Positions 1 to 11,798 of a DNA stretch of 64,000 bases are shown here, one piece after another. The translations under genes and the position numbers were made by a program. Within the stretch, counting starts at the first letter, position 1, and each line of letters starts with the position of its first letter. The DNA comes from Adiantum capillus-veneris (Eukaryota; Streptophyta; Polypodiopsida; Polypodiales; Pteridaceae), in NCBI GenBank assembly GCA_014529385.2, contig CM043968.1:2074501-2138500 (forward strand), given 5' to 3'. The notes below the pieces were generated by a model. That model was not told the origin of the DNA. It saw only the letters and a list, made by a program, of their open reading frames with translations, and searched no databases.

Positions 1-22
1 ACCGAATAAGAGAAAACCATAA

Positions 23-2074
23 AGAGCCTTTGAAACACCACAAGTGTGTCCAAATCCAATCCAAGACCCCCAAGATAAACCGCAGGGGCAAAAAGGGAAG
101 AATCGTAAAAAGAAGATTGGGACGTACCCAAACCCAGTAGACGAGATTGAGCAGGTGAAACATCTAAGAGGTTTAGTGGAGGAGACTCAAAGGAAACTAG
201 AACCAGAACCCATGCATGTCAAAATTCATGACACAGTGTTTCCCACGCAAGTTCATCCACCCCACATGAACCATAGACCGTTAGCCATATCTAGTATCAT
301 CTAAGAAGGGAGTGAGGACGGGACATCAGAAAGTGAGCATACACCTTTCTTGTTGGAAAGGATGTTTAACGAAGGAATACCTGATCCCATTGAGGAATAT
401 GAGATTCCATCCTCACCAGTTCCTAGTCAAGGACCTACGCCCTGCAAAACGCCAATGAATGTTGCCAAACTAGTGGACTTCATGTCTTCTGAGGTCCGAA
501 CCACGATCATAGCAAAGCTGTATGGAGATCCTGAGTTATTCCTTGCACTTCGAGCATTCCTTAACGGAGAGATACAAACGGGATTACCGCAGTTTGCGCA
601 ACCAAATAGGCCTGACTCGATTATGATTGATGAGGAAAATCATGTGCAATCACTTGACTTAGATGGACACGAGTCTGTGATCGAGGTACTTATTAACGAA
701 TTAGGGAAGTATTTTGAAGGCGACGAGTCTAATGCGACCCTACCCATCACTAACAAGGGATTAACTATAAAGGGAATTCTTGATGGTGGTGCGGGAGTTA
801 GCATCGTTACAAAAGATTGTTGGGAATCCATGGGAAAAGCCCGCCTCAGTGTTACTAACATTGTGGTAAAGATGGCAAATGGTACCATAGCCAAACCTAT
901 GGGGATGCTCAAGGATCTTAAGATCAAAGTTCTAGGACGCAAGGTACGACATACGTTCATTGTAATGGATTTCTATAAACACCTTATGTCATATGAAATG
1001 ATTTTAGGACGACCATTCATGAGGGAAGCACAAATGGTTCATGATTGGTCTAAAAATCATGTCTATTTGCAATTCCAAGACTCTGTCCTTAGAGTGGATT
1101 TGGTGACTGGTAAGGTGCACCCCTTAGGGAGTAAAACCATTATTGATCATCGCTCTGACACTACAGTTCACTCGGCCCCACTACAATATTGTTACACTTG
1201 TAAGAAGGATACAGACATTGGCCAAGATTCTCCTTATATGGATATCCTACCTGGGATGACTGAGTCGGACAATGTGGATTGGGTCCACCTAGCAGCAACC
1301 ATAGACACTTGGGGAAATAGGGGGACGACCTGGGTAACACCTGAGGGGGATGAAATGCCTACACCCTTAAATATGCTACAAGCAATGCATATCGCTTCCG
1401 ACAAGACTCATCCTAATGTAACGAAGAAAACATACAAGTGGGTCCCTAAAGCTTCCTTAGTGACCATAGCTAGTGCTAAAAAACAGAAGCCTTGTAAGAA
1501 ACGTACCACTCGCTCCAAGAAAAGCAAGAAAATGTTGCGATGGATCCCTAAATGACTATTGGAAGCCCAAGGCTACTATCAAGGAAATGATCAAATCTGG
1601 GTGCCAAAACGTAGATTGTGCTCTTACCTATCGCCTGACCCAAGTGAGCCCAATCCCGTAGCTCCAAAACGAATCAATGATCGTGGAAAGAAAAAAATCA
1701 CAGAATGCTACACACCCGCTCCCGAGCTAGTTTGGGTACCAAAGAAAGAACGATTTGTTCCACCTAGCTCAGGAAGGGGGGAGTCCCATGAAGCTTCTAG
1801 CTCCTCATGTAATACATCCATAGAGGTAAAAGCTTCTACACAGCCTCCATCTATAGTAGTGGACCTCCATGAAGCTACAAAAGAATCCACACCTCCCAGT
1901 GTTCAAGAATCACCTGATGAACCACTTCAAGTTCGATCCTGGGAGAGTACCTTACCACCCTTGCAACTTGACGAGGCACCTAGGGTAATAGAAAACTACT
2001 GGCAAAAATCCTCACCTATTACCAACTGGAACAATTGGTTTCAAAGGGTGACAAGCTCATTTCAAATGGTATGA
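23..2074 (+). pseudogene. Ty3/gypsy gag-protease polyprotein remnant without pol
   Basis: One reading frame runs from 23 to 2074 and is broken only by TAA at 302-304 and TGA at 1553-1555; another TAA lies just upstream at 20-22. Around 775-1020 there is a retropepsin-type aspartic protease: a hydrophobic stretch with D-G-G-A in place of the usual D-[ST]-G-A, then about 75 residues later the plant gypsy protease hallmark I-L-G-R-P-F. The N-terminal part is charged and lysine-rich, as in a gag tail. After the protease, where reverse transcriptase would be expected, the frame carries a Pro/Lys-rich tail in which W-[VI]-P-K recurs at least four times (about 1438, 1540, 1595 and 1732). The frame stops seven bases before a polypurine tract. 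This looks like a non-autonomous gag-protease element. The Ser/Thr to Gly change in the active-site triad suggests the protease was already impaired. The left end lies outside the window. Confidence 0.75.
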
Positions 2075-2080
2075 TCTACC

Positions 2081-2095
2081 CAAGGAAGGGGGGAG
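2081..2095 (+). other. Polypurine tract before a possible 3' LTR
   Basis: AAGGAAGGGGGGAG directly follows the gag-protease frame and is followed by TG at 2096, as expected for plus-strand priming next to a 3' LTR. A closely similar tract in a similar context (TCTAC..C-AGGAAGGGGGG) occurs at 3631-3649, which suggests related elements. A TATA-like TATAAAG lies near 2172 in the putative LTR. The LTR end was not located. Confidence 0.5.
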
Positions 2096-3630
2096 TGTTT
2101 GTGGACATCCATCATTCACTTGCTTCCCTCTCAACCTTTTTCCCTGACCTCTATATCTCCCAATCTTAGGGAATGTACATATAAAGCTTTATACTCACAA
2201 AAAACAAAAAAATAAAGAGCAAGAGCAATTAGCAAACGAGTATGCACAATAAAAGTCAAAACATTGACTCAGACCTACACATTTACATCCGGTACACTGA
2301 AACAGAAACCTATGTCATGACTGTTTTAGAGTTGAGTGATTAGCAAAGTTCTCTTTTCCCACTAATGTGCCTCCTGGAGGTATTCCTTTTGTTTACTAGT
2401 GTGTACAGGAGCATGTTGCTATTGATAGGATTTGGACCTTCATGGAATCTTTCTCTCGTTCACACTTCAAATCAAGCAGGACCATCAACACAAACAGGTG
2501 TTTTATGTCCATTAGCATTGCCCTTATCTTTTTGCATCCATGTTTGTCTGCTTTGATTGTGATTGGTAGCATAATATTCAGCGCATTGGCTTAGTATCAA
2601 ACATTTAATTCAATGTAATGTTTTGTCATAATCACTTGTCTAGGTTTAAAAATCAAGCAGTCCGACTAAGCTAGTTTGACCAAGCTAGGTATTAGAAATC
2701 TTCTCTTAATACCATGGGGAATGCCTTCCTAATAAGCAATGGTTACTTAGGTTCTTAATCCGATTTAGGCAGCATTGTGTGAAATGTACTAGGGCTTTCT
2801 AGTGGGCTTAACCCTATTGACCTTTAGCTTAAGTATTATAAAGGGAGTTTACTAATGTGATGAGCCTGGGGAGGGTAACAGTGTTATATGACCCCCCAAA
2901 GTTACAAAATTAAAATGCTGAAAATGAACAAACAAAAAATCAAAGTGCCACAATGTAAAATTTTAAGTTGGAAGAGAAATCCCTGCTTAAATTGGTACTT
3001 CACTCACATGTATCTCCTATGGTACTAGAGCCCTAGAGGTTCCCAGTGTGGGCGCTTTTCCTTGAAAAGCAGAAAACCCAAGGCATACAAAATAAGCACA
3101 CACATCATAATTGAATCAATGTGAAAAGACTTTGGGGGGTCAACGAAAAAGTAATCAGTCAGGCGATGATTTCATGAGAAATTCCTTTTATGGTAGCTTA
3201 ACTACAAGGTCTTCTAGATATAGCCTCTAGTCAGCCCTCAAACATGAATACTTGGCTCTCGCGATTAAACAACTTAATTGACCACAGATAATTAGGAGGC
3301 TTACCCATGGTATTAATATTCGATCTCTAGTGCCTTTCGACCGTCAAATTAGCGACCCCAGACTTGTTTAATTTTCTACCTTTACATCTGTTTATGCATT
3401 TGATTACATTGCAATTTAATGTTCATTGCTAACAAATTGTTTGAAATTCTTTTAGCAATTAATTTGTCTGTCTAAAATTGCATGTGATTTTTAATTGTAT
3501 ATGAGAATGCAATTACTGTGCCAATGTTGTTTGATTTTGCAGTGACTGAAGAAGGCTAAGGACATTCATCTCAAATGCTCTTCCACCTCGACGAACGAGC
3601 TTCAACTCAATAGCTTCTGAGGACGGAATC
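2096..3630. other. Non-coding stretch, probably LTR or retroelement 3' region
   Basis: No convincing coding sequence. TATA-like motifs occur near 2172 and 2834. The sequence between two similar polypurine tracts may be the 3' LTR or untranslated region of the upstream element. No terminal repeat partner lies inside the window to prove this. Confidence 0.35.
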
Positions 3631-3649
3631 TACATCAGGAAGGGGGGCA

Positions 3650-3960
3650 TGTTAACCCTCATGGCTCACGGACACCCTATCGCCTACGACGGACACCGTA
3701 ACCGTATTATTTATTTAAGTAGAGTCAGGCACCGGGCTTATCGGACCAATAGGGAAAGGGTAAGAGTGATCGCCGATGAGAGGCGCACTCTAACTGGGAC
3801 ATTCAAGGGATTAGTTGGCTAAGCATGGGCGCCCAAGTGTGAATGAGGTGAGCTCATATAAAAGCCAACTAAACCTAAAATTCACTCATTCTCTCATTTG
3901 TGCAATAGAAGAGTGCTCTTGCTCCATCTCCATCTCCATCTTCTTCTTCTTCACCTCTTC

Positions 3961-4011
<51 letters not shown>

Positions 4012-4260
4012 TGTGTGCGATCGAGCATTACGAAGGCACGACGGCGGCGAAGCGGTTGAGCGCGGCACGACTGTAGCTTCTTCTTCCTCGCGGCGAGGAA
4101 TCCACCACGAAAGCGAGCGTAGAGCGGTGAGTGACACACCCTTTGCTCTCTTGAGCTTGCTAGTTTATGCTTGTTGTGTGCTTGGAGCCATTTGTGGCTC
4201 GCACACGGTGTATCGGCAAATCCTTTGCTTCGACAGTGCGACAAGGAGCGCATAACTATG
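3650..4260 (+). repeat. Probable LTR (Ty3/gypsy) after a second polypurine tract
   Basis: A polypurine tract (AGGAAGGGGGGCA, about 3637-3649) is followed by TGTTAACC, a typical LTR start. About 207 bases in is TATAAAAG at 3857-3864, giving a U3 of sensible length. A compound (GT)n(GA)n microsatellite at about 3961-4015 falls in the presumed R/U5. The 3' boundary is uncertain. The other LTR and the body of the element are not in the window. Confidence 0.5.
3857..3864 (+). promoter_or_regulatory. TATA box of the LTR
   Basis: TATAAAAG lies about 200 bases after the inferred LTR start, in the position expected for a Pol II retrotransposon promoter. Inferred from sequence and position only. Confidence 0.4.
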
Positions 4261-4320
4261 TTTAGCGAACCACAAGCCCAAAAAAATCTCTTTCCACCTG
4301 CGCCATTTTGCTGACGCACA

Positions 4321-4367
<47 letters not shown>

Positions 4368-4674
4368 TCTCCTTCCTCCACGTCCCAATTTGGCGTTTTT
4401 TCTCCTCAACCTATGTGAGCATCTTGCTAGATTCTTGTTAATTAACCCATTTTGAAAATTGGGAGGACCTACTACTACTTCCCCCTCTAGAAGGGGCACA
4501 TACAGCTCCACAACTAGTTTGAAATCCGCCCCCTTCAGGCCTTATACACATTTTTTACACCCACATGTTAGCATGTTTTGTTCAATAGTAGGTTTACTTT
4601 TACCCCTTTTGACATGTTTATGTACTTTTAGCCCTTTTGACATGTACATCATTCTGGCCCATAGAAGAGGTTAA

Positions 4675-4706
<32 letters not shown>

Positions 4707-4880
4707 CTTCCTCTTGCTTGCATGTGTGTAGATTTACTTACAACAATACAAACCTTCATTTTCTTGCCATTAAGAGACTGAACAATTATTAATGTAGGCA
4801 AGAGGCTACCCTTTTTTTTAATGTTTTCCTTCGGATGTGCCTTTCTATTGCCCCCAATCCATGATGTATACAACTCCCCT
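4260..4880. repeat. Non-coding DNA with two (CT)n microsatellites
   Basis: Long (CT)n runs at about 4325-4365 and 4679-4707. No gene is supported; Leu-Ser or Arg-Glu open frames here are translated microsatellite. Confidence 0.6.
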
Positions 4881-4889
4881 AATTTGAAT

Positions 4890-5477
4890 GGGTAAATAAA
4901 GGGATTTCTAGAGCATCATGGAAGGGGAACAATGAGAAGAAGCTATTCATAAGTAGTTAGATTTGGGAAGATCTCTTTGGTAGGGTTTGCAAGTGGGTAC
5001 GAAGGATTTGGTAGATCGTCTTCTTTACGGATGACCTGATCTTGGGAGAGGATGGTATCCAAAGCCAGGTCCTTTTGGTGTGCACCCAAATTATCAGATT
5101 CTACTACTTGAACCAGGTCTAGAAGTCCAAGAACCTTCGAGTCTTTGAGGAAAAATTGGATGTAGCTCTATGATATTGTGCATCTGAGCACTGAGCTCGT
5201 ACATGTTGTAGGAGCAAGAAGAGGGGCAATTGACAAAAATGAAGGATGGGTGCATACATGAGCTGCTTAGAACACTCAAAAGGGTAGGAGTAACATCTTT
5301 GTTTGGTATCCTCTTTCTCTGTGTACAAGTCCCTGATGGAACCCTAACCCTCTCAGAGACATGTAATGCTTGAGGGAAATTGTATTCTTATCGAACTAAT
5401 ATAAATTCTCTCAACTCACAATTGTAATATAAATTCTCTCAACTCACAATTGTGAATATGACAAAAAAAAAAAAAAA
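4890..5477 (+). pseudogene. LINE-like RT scrap and poly(A) tail
   Basis: At about 5014-5049 the plus strand reads I-V-F-F-T-D-D-L-I-L-G-E, which resembles the catalytic F-A-D-D-[LM] motif of plant L1-type LINE reverse transcriptases. Stops follow downstream. The tract ends in a 15-base A run (5463-5477), as expected for a target-primed insertion. Just before the tail a 25-base unit is tandemly duplicated (5401-5425 and 5429-5453). The fragment is short and the call rests on one motif plus the tail. Confidence 0.4.
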
Positions 5478-5479
5478 GA

Positions 5480-6651
5480 TTTGAGTTGCAAAGAAGACTT
5501 TCAACTCCATTTGTTTTGTTTCGGCAGGAATAGAGAAGGGGTTAGAGCCGGGTCTTACTATGCATTAAGACGAGAGGCCCCCTATACTCTTAAGATTTTA
5601 ATGAAATTAAGTGGTAGTGTGTTTCTATTCTAGTCCCATCACATTTTTGTGAAGCAAACTTTTTGTGAAGCAAACTTTTTCTCTAAAATACAAGGAAGGG
5701 AGAACGTGGGCTCCTTCACTTTTCTTCAAATAGAAAAGGTAGCACACCTAGAATGTGGAGAACTTTCAGTTCTTAATTGTCATAGGTTGATCATCATAGT
5801 AGTTGCTTAATGCAAAGGAAATCGTAAGTATTAATAGCATCAATAGGGCGTGTCAATTTTGTTTTTGGGGTTCATTAGAGGGTATCTTATGAGATACTCT
5901 CTTTATATCGAAAGGGAAAGTAGAATGGGTGGGGAGCCGTGGCAGAACAGGGAGAAGGAGTTGTTAGGTGTTTCGCAAAGGCGGCATCTCTCTCTCTCTT
6001 GCAGGTATGTGGAGCCGCTCTCTCTCTCTCTCTAGTTTTGTGCAAGCGCACAATCTCTCTCGTGCGGTTGAATGCACGCAGTGTTGTCTATCCCTTTTAG
6101 TCTGTAGTGTGGGCAAACTGGCCCGCATGTAGGCACTACGACCCCAATGGGCATGAATACTTTGCATCAGTATTCATCTGATAGCAATATGGTGAGGATG
6201 GAATTCGTCAACAAGGCAAGTGCAGAGTAGGACAACCTGCTTGGTGCTGCAGAAGCTCATGTACGGGAGGTATTGTGCGCATCAATCTTTAGGGCAAGGC
6301 AAGTCAAAGGCAGATGGTGCGAATTTATTTGCAGGGTAGTAATGGGCTGTGCAGAGCCTGGGGGGCTAGGATGATGGCCAGAGGCGCAAGTGGAGGATGG
6401 CTTCACGAGTCGTCTCCTTTTTCTTCTCTCTGTTCGCTTGTGGCCTTGTGCATGTCTCTTTTGCAAGAGAGGAGCCGCAACATCTGCCTCTCTCTTACTA
6501 TCTGTAGACGGAGATTCTATGCATGGCTTCTGTATGCAGTGTCTGCATTTTCTCAGCCTGCGCCTCATTTGCTACTGATCGCTGACCTAATTAGGACTTG
6601 TTATTAAGGTAGCAAGCATTTACAAACTTTAGACCGATCAGGCAACATGTC

Positions 6652-6698
<47 letters not shown>

Positions 6699-7538
6699 TG
6701 GAAGGCAATGGTTGTCACAAGCAAGAGGACCTTGGTGGCAGGGACAGAAGCAAAGCGTGCACATTAACAACGACCTAAAGCGCCATGTTGACAGGAGGAC
6801 ACGAGCAAAGAGGGACCCCAGTTGACACATGGAGCAGGCATAGAAGCTAGATGGTGCGAACAAACAGAAGGACGAGAATTTTTATTTTAGTATGAGTCTT
6901 GGTGCAGCTGCATGCATGTCAATGCTGGAGCTTGAGGTCGGCAGATGCATGCATTGGGTTCAAGGTTGCAGGTTATTTCTCGGTGCAGGACAAACTGACG
7001 CAATAGCTGTGACCTTGGGGTGAGGTAGAGTGCAGCTTGAGGGAGGCCATGTAAGCCAGGGCGAGGAGGGGCTCGAGATCTCTGTGAGCGCAGGAATGGG
7101 GTTGAAAGGGGACGTTATAATTTTAGCAAGTTAATCAGAGGGAATCTCGGGACAAATTAATGAGTGAGTTCAAAGTAGACCGAGTAGCATCACTATTTTC
7201 TAGGGTATTGTTCCCTTCATTTTACTAACATTATAATTCTACTGTGTGATAGCAATATTGCAACTTTTATGAAAACCCACTAATGCCAGTAATGCCAAGC
7301 AAAATTGGCACGGCCTACTGCCAGTAATGCGTAGTGGGACTCGCCTCTAAAAGCATTAGCGGTATTACAAAGCATTATTTTATATTATTGTCACACCCCA
7401 TTTCTTTTGATTTAGTGTGATGAAGGATACAATTCCTTTGGAGTTAGCAGGCCGCAAATATTTCCTTTTGTGCTTTGTATTAGAGCATTTTGAGGAGTGA
7501 AAAAACACGTTTGAGTTTGCGCTTTTTGTGGAAGAGCT
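5480..7538. other. Unassigned region with short microsatellites
   Basis: No gene recognised on either strand. Small (CT)n blocks occur at 5989-6000 and 6019-6033, and a (GA)n run at about 6655-6695. Several ORFs under 150 codons show no family motif and no supporting exon structure. Confidence 0.5.
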
Positions 7539-7946
7539 TGTGACGCCCTCGTTCTGGGCATCGGTAAAAAGGGGTCGCGCCGTCTCACCTGCGTTGCACA
7601 CGGGACCTGCAAGCAAGCAAACGCATACACAAGAACGCAACTTGAAAACTGAACGCAAGAGGGACACGAGAGTGAGGGACGCGAACGAATGATCAATATC
7701 ATAAGAAAGTGCCGAATATAAGGGACGCAAAGAATCACATGAAAACGGGGCTCGCAAGTTGGGGGAAGTGGCACATACTTCCCTTATATACACCCCCGGG
7801 TTGAGAGAGCTTGACGCCCACGTCAAGCCGGGGTTTTGAGAGGTGCCGATACAAAAGTTGATGCCGAGGTTTTGGGGCGGATATTTACAAGGGGGGAGTG
7901 AAGTGTTGCCAAAAATGTCTAGCTACCTAGGGTGATGCTAGTTACA
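7539..7946 (-). repeat. 3' LTR of the chromovirus
   Basis: 408 bases with termini TGTGACG...GTTACA on the plus strand, so TGTAAC...CGTCACA in element orientation. The first ~250 bases closely match 13143-13391. In element orientation a TATATAAG sits at 7784-7791 just before the part shared with the 5' LTR. Confidence 0.85.
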
Positions 7947-7960
7947 AGTGGGGGGGAGGA

Positions 7961-8806
7961 CTACTCCATGTTGTTTTCATGTAGTGTGTTGTCCTCCTCT
8001 TCAGTGGGCATGTTGTAGAAATGCATCGCAAGGGGTCTTCCGAGTCGAAGCATGATTTCTTCAGGTACCCAAGTGCATTCCGTCATGGGGCGATTGCGCC
8101 ATTTGACATAGAAGAGTTGTCCCCGGCGCCCAAAGCACGACTTTAGGATGGCCTCCGGCTCATGTGGCGGGCCATCCTTTACATATTCGGGGAGACTTCG
8201 GCCATAGGTGTTATCCGGCACAAACCTTTTGAGTAGACTTACATGGAAGGCGTTGTGGATGTTGATGTGTGATGGGAGGTCCAGCTTGTAGGTGATGTCG
8301 TTGTAGGACTTGAGCACTTTGTATGGGCCAAAATAGCGGTGGTTGAACTTCGGGGAGAGGCCTTGAGGGAGGGTGATATTCTGAGAGCTGAGGAGGACTA
8401 AGTCACCTTCTTGGAAGAGTTCGACAGGCCTTCGCTTTTGGTTGGCGTATTTGGCGATGCGTACCTTGCTTTGCTCGAGACTCGTCTTTGCCCTTTGCAT
8501 GCGGGTTTGCCATTGTTGAAGAAACTCTTCACATTCCAGATCCTGGGCATGCACATCGCTGGTTGCCAGTGCAAGAGGTGTGATGACTTCTTTACCTGTG
8601 GAGAGCTCGAAGGGGGTGTAGCCAGTGCTGCTATGGATGGAGTTGTTGTAGTGGAATTCCAGAACGTCCATGTATTCGGACCAGTCCTTTCGATCTGCCT
8701 TGATGTAGCTGCGGATGTAGTCTTCAATGCCTTGGTTGACTTTTTCAGTTTGACCATCGGTTTTTGGGTGGTAGGCGGAGGAGAAGCGTAGCTGGGTGCC
8801 TAGCAT
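7961..8806 (-). pseudogene. Chromovirus integrase C-terminal half with chromodomain-like end
   Basis: This frame begins just after the second catalytic Asp and contains the Y-H-P-K-T-D-G-Q-T-E segment, which carries the Glu of the D,D-35-E integrase core. The GPY/F-like region follows (Y-F-G-P-Y-K-V-L). The C-terminal ~45 residues read as a chromodomain (F-Y-V-K-W-R-N-R-P..C-T-W-V-P-E). Upstream the frame continues through an in-frame TAG at 8822-8824 into the S-D-C-D-T-R-F segment that holds the second Asp. It is out of frame with the zinc-binding half at 8817-9317 because of a deletion near 8905-8925. Confidence 0.85.
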
Positions 8807-8816
8807 CTTGAAGAGC

Positions 8817-9317
8817 TCATGCTAGAGGTCGCTGAGGAAGCGAGTGTCGCAATCGGAAACTATGGCTAAGGGGAGACCGTGGTATTTGAAGACTTTGGCG
8901 AAGAAGTGTTTGGAGGCCGGCAGGCTTGACTCTTTGAGCTTTGACCAGTTGACAGGTTGGGCAGGTGCGCACGTAGTTGATGACGTTGTCCTTCATTTTG
9001 GGCCACATGTAGTGTTGATGGAGTTTGTCATAAGATCTCTTCTGGCCACCATGTCCAGCTAGCTTGCAGTCATGAGCCTCCCACATGAGGTCTTTCTTTA
9101 GCTCTGGATCATTGGGGATGTAGATTTTTCCATGCGCGTAGAAGAGGTTATCTTTGACTTCAAAGAGACCCACGGCAGCTTTACCAGAGATGTGGTCGTT
9201 GAGCATTCGGAGGACAGCAGGATCAGCTTTTTGAGCGTCGAGGATGCGTTGGTGTAGAGTGTTGGTTGTTGTGGAGATAGCTGTGAGGGTGGGCATTCGA
9301 CTGAGGGCGTCAGGCAT
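8817..9317 (-). pseudogene. Chromovirus integrase zinc-binding domain, truncated
   Basis: Same frame as the RT-RNase H frame upstream. It starts with the conserved D-A-L-S-R linker and contains the HHCC finger (H-D..G-H-G-G..C-P-T-C). Shortly after the finger the homology stops: the segment expected to carry the first catalytic Asp (M-D-F-I-like) is missing, and the second-Asp region resumes in another frame. Roughly 200 bases or more of integrase core therefore seem deleted, a size judged only against family architecture. Confidence 0.85.
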
Positions 9318-9407
9318 GACATTGGTGGTACCAGGTTTGTGGATGATGTCGATGTCATATTCTGCCAGTGTGTCTTGCCACCTAGCTTGCTTGGGGGTGA
9401 TTTTGGG

Positions 9408-11024
9408 CTATGTCTGGAAGTACTTGAGGGATATGTTGTCTGTGTAGACCTTTGTGTGTTTGTCTTGGACATAGTGTCGCCACTTTCGGAGGCAGTGGAC
9501 GACAGCGAGCATTTCCTTCTCATGTGTAGTCCATCTTGTCTCTACATCTGTGAATTTGTGGGATTCATAGGCTATGGGTTGATTCTCTTGCATGAGGACG
9601 CTGCCAATGGCACCATCTGAGGCATCAGTGTGGACTTCAAAGGGTTTGGTGAAGTCGGGTAGTCGGAGGACGGGGGTACTACACATGGCTATCTTCAGGT
9701 TCTCAAAAGCTTCTTCTTCTCTAGGGGTCCACTGAAAGGGTTTGTGGCCTTTGGTTATCTCTGTGAGTGGTGCAGCGATCTTGCTGAAGTCGCAGATGAA
9801 GCGACGTGTGTACTGACAGAAGCCCACAAACTCTCGGACTTCTTTGATGGATTTCGGGGGAGCCCACTTGATGACGGCGTCGACTTTCTTGGGATCCACC
9901 ATAATACCTTCTGACCTGACGATGAAGCCAAAGAACTCGATTTTCTGGACAACAAACTCACACTTCTCCAGCTTGGCATACAGCTGGTGCTCGCGGAGGC
10001 GTTGGAGTACTGCGGCGACATGCTTCTGGTGCTCTTCTAAAGTCTTGCTATAGATGAGTAGATCGTCAATGTAAGTAATGAGGAAATCATCTATCATGTC
10101 GCGGAAACTGTCATGGATTATTTTGCAGAAAGTGCCAGGACCGCCGGTGAGGCCGAACCCCAGGACCATCCATTCCCAGGAGCCGTAGCATGTGCGGAAG
10201 GCGGTCTTCGGGATGTCTTTAGAGGCGATGCGGACTTGGTGATAGCCTGAGCAGAGGTCGATGCGAGTGAAGTATTGGGCACCCTGTAGTCTGTCCAGAA
10301 GATCTTCCATGAGGGGGACTGGGTACCTTTTCTTGATAGTTATCTTGTTGAGGGCCCGATAATCCATGCATAGTCGCATCGAGCCGTCTTTCTTCTTAAC
10401 AAATAGGACTGGGGCCCCAAAAGGAGAGCTGCTGGGCCGGATGAAACCTTGATCCTCTAATTCCTGGAGTTGCTTCTTGAGCTCCTTTAGCTCGGTGTTA
10501 TTCATGCGGTAGGGTGCCTTGGCCGGGGGTGTACTCCCTGGGATGAGATCAATTTCGTGTTGAATTTGACGGGGAGGGGGTAGGCCGGGGGGAAGTTCTG
10601 GGGGCATGACATCTTTGTATTTCTGGAGGATGGGGGTAAGTGAGGGATCACCGACTTTGGCCTTATCAAGGGTGATGGAGTTGAGCCTTGCTGTGGGCTG
10701 CTCCTTTGCTTGCATGATACAGAGGTGAACCTGAGCTCTTTTATTGAGAGCCCGCTCTGCTTGCTTTGCACTCATGAGGTTGAGTTTGGGGGACGAGTGT
10801 TCTGGGACTTTCTGTTTGCCTTTCATCGCTGCTAACTGAGCGGGGTCGTTGCGGTTGATGGGGGGGGGGGTTTGGTTTGAAGATGCGCCTGGCGGGTGAA
10901 GGCTTGCTTTGTTGTGAGTCTGGCGCCTTGTACTGTAACTGCTTTTCCTTGATTGTTCAGAAGCAATTGATCCACCTTCATGCCTAGGAGTGCAATGAGA
11001 TACTTGTCGTTGAGGATAGACCAA
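9408..11024 (-). pseudogene. Chromovirus reverse transcriptase and RNase H
   Basis: The RT signature is clear: M-D-Y-R-A-L-N, then F-G-L-T (followed by G-G-P-G-T-F where families usually have N-A-P-A-T-F) and the catalytic Y-I-D-D at about 10064-10075. RNase H follows with H-T-D-A-S-D-G-A at about 9615-9640 and T-D-N..L-K-Y near the end. The frame stops at a single TAG (about 9410) and then continues in the same frame into the integrase, so RT-RH-IN was once one polyprotein. The first ~55 codons are out of frame with the true protease-RT spacer; a C homopolymer (about 10860-10872 on the plus strand as G) is one likely slippage site. Confidence 0.9.
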
Positions 11025-11469
11025 TGATTGCCTTGAAGTCGTCCATTGGTACCACTATGAAGTCAAGTCGACATGTGAATTCACCCATCTCAATCCTGAC
11101 TTGACGGGCTGCCTTGACATTGCTATCCTTTCCTTGAGCGAACTTGACAGTGGTTTCATTGACGGTGGTGAGGCGTAGGCCCAGGCGAGCGGCGCACTGC
11201 GGGGATAGAAAATTGTGTGTAGCGCCTGAGTCTACCATGATCCATTGCTGTTGGGACCCAATTGTTGCCTGGACATATAAGTTATGAATGTCCGTGATAG
11301 CTGCTTCCATGCATTGAGGGTGGACGGATACTCCTCCAATCCGAAGTTGTTGGTCAGCAGCAGGGTTATCCATTTCTTCGATTCTTCTTTGGGGGGGGGA
11401 GGGTGGTTCTTCTATTTGGATGGTGTTGGCCCTGCTAGATGATGATGAGGCGTGATTGCGCTTGCGCAC
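10984..11469 (-). pseudogene. Chromovirus aspartic protease
   Basis: Retropepsin domain with V-D-S-G-A-T-H-N-F-L-S, the catalytic motif of plant gypsy proteases, followed by D-D-F-K-A-I-I-G-L. The frame is lost right after I-I-G-L, so protease and RT are now in different frames. Just upstream lies a zinc-knuckle-like cluster with the outer Cys residues 13 apart, but the second Cys is replaced by Tyr and the His is displaced by one. Confidence 0.85.
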
Positions 11470-11798
11470 ACATGCGTAGTTGGGGCCATGAGCAATTCTG
11501 TAGTCACTGCACCAAATGCGATCAGGGTGCGTGTTGTTATTGCTGCCGTTGTAAGAATTGTTAGCAAAACAGTTGCGGGGGGCTAAGGCTCCATTTCCGG
11601 GCCTAATCCTGGGTTGGAATTGGGTGGTGGTGGGCGTGGTTCATTGCTTCTGTTATTTGGTATAAATCCGCGGCCTCACCTGGCGAGTGGGTTAGACCAG
11701 TTGTTGGGGGTAAAATTGTTGGGGCGAGGGTTATTTGGAGGCAAACCTGGTGTTGAGCTTGTGTCGCGTAGCTTTTCGGCCATATTGGCGGCCACTTC

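Noticed and set aside
5338-5352. Telomere-like AACCCTAACCCT
   Set aside because: Fewer than three units; chance or a retroelement 3' end.
7380-7826. 148-codon minus-strand ORF, duplicated in part at 13011-13360
   Set aside because: Both lie in the LTR pair of the chromovirus; similarity between them is LTR identity, not protein conservation.
8398-8791. ORFs on both strands overlapping the integrase C-terminus
   Set aside because: Shadow frames of the integrase coding sequence without family motifs.
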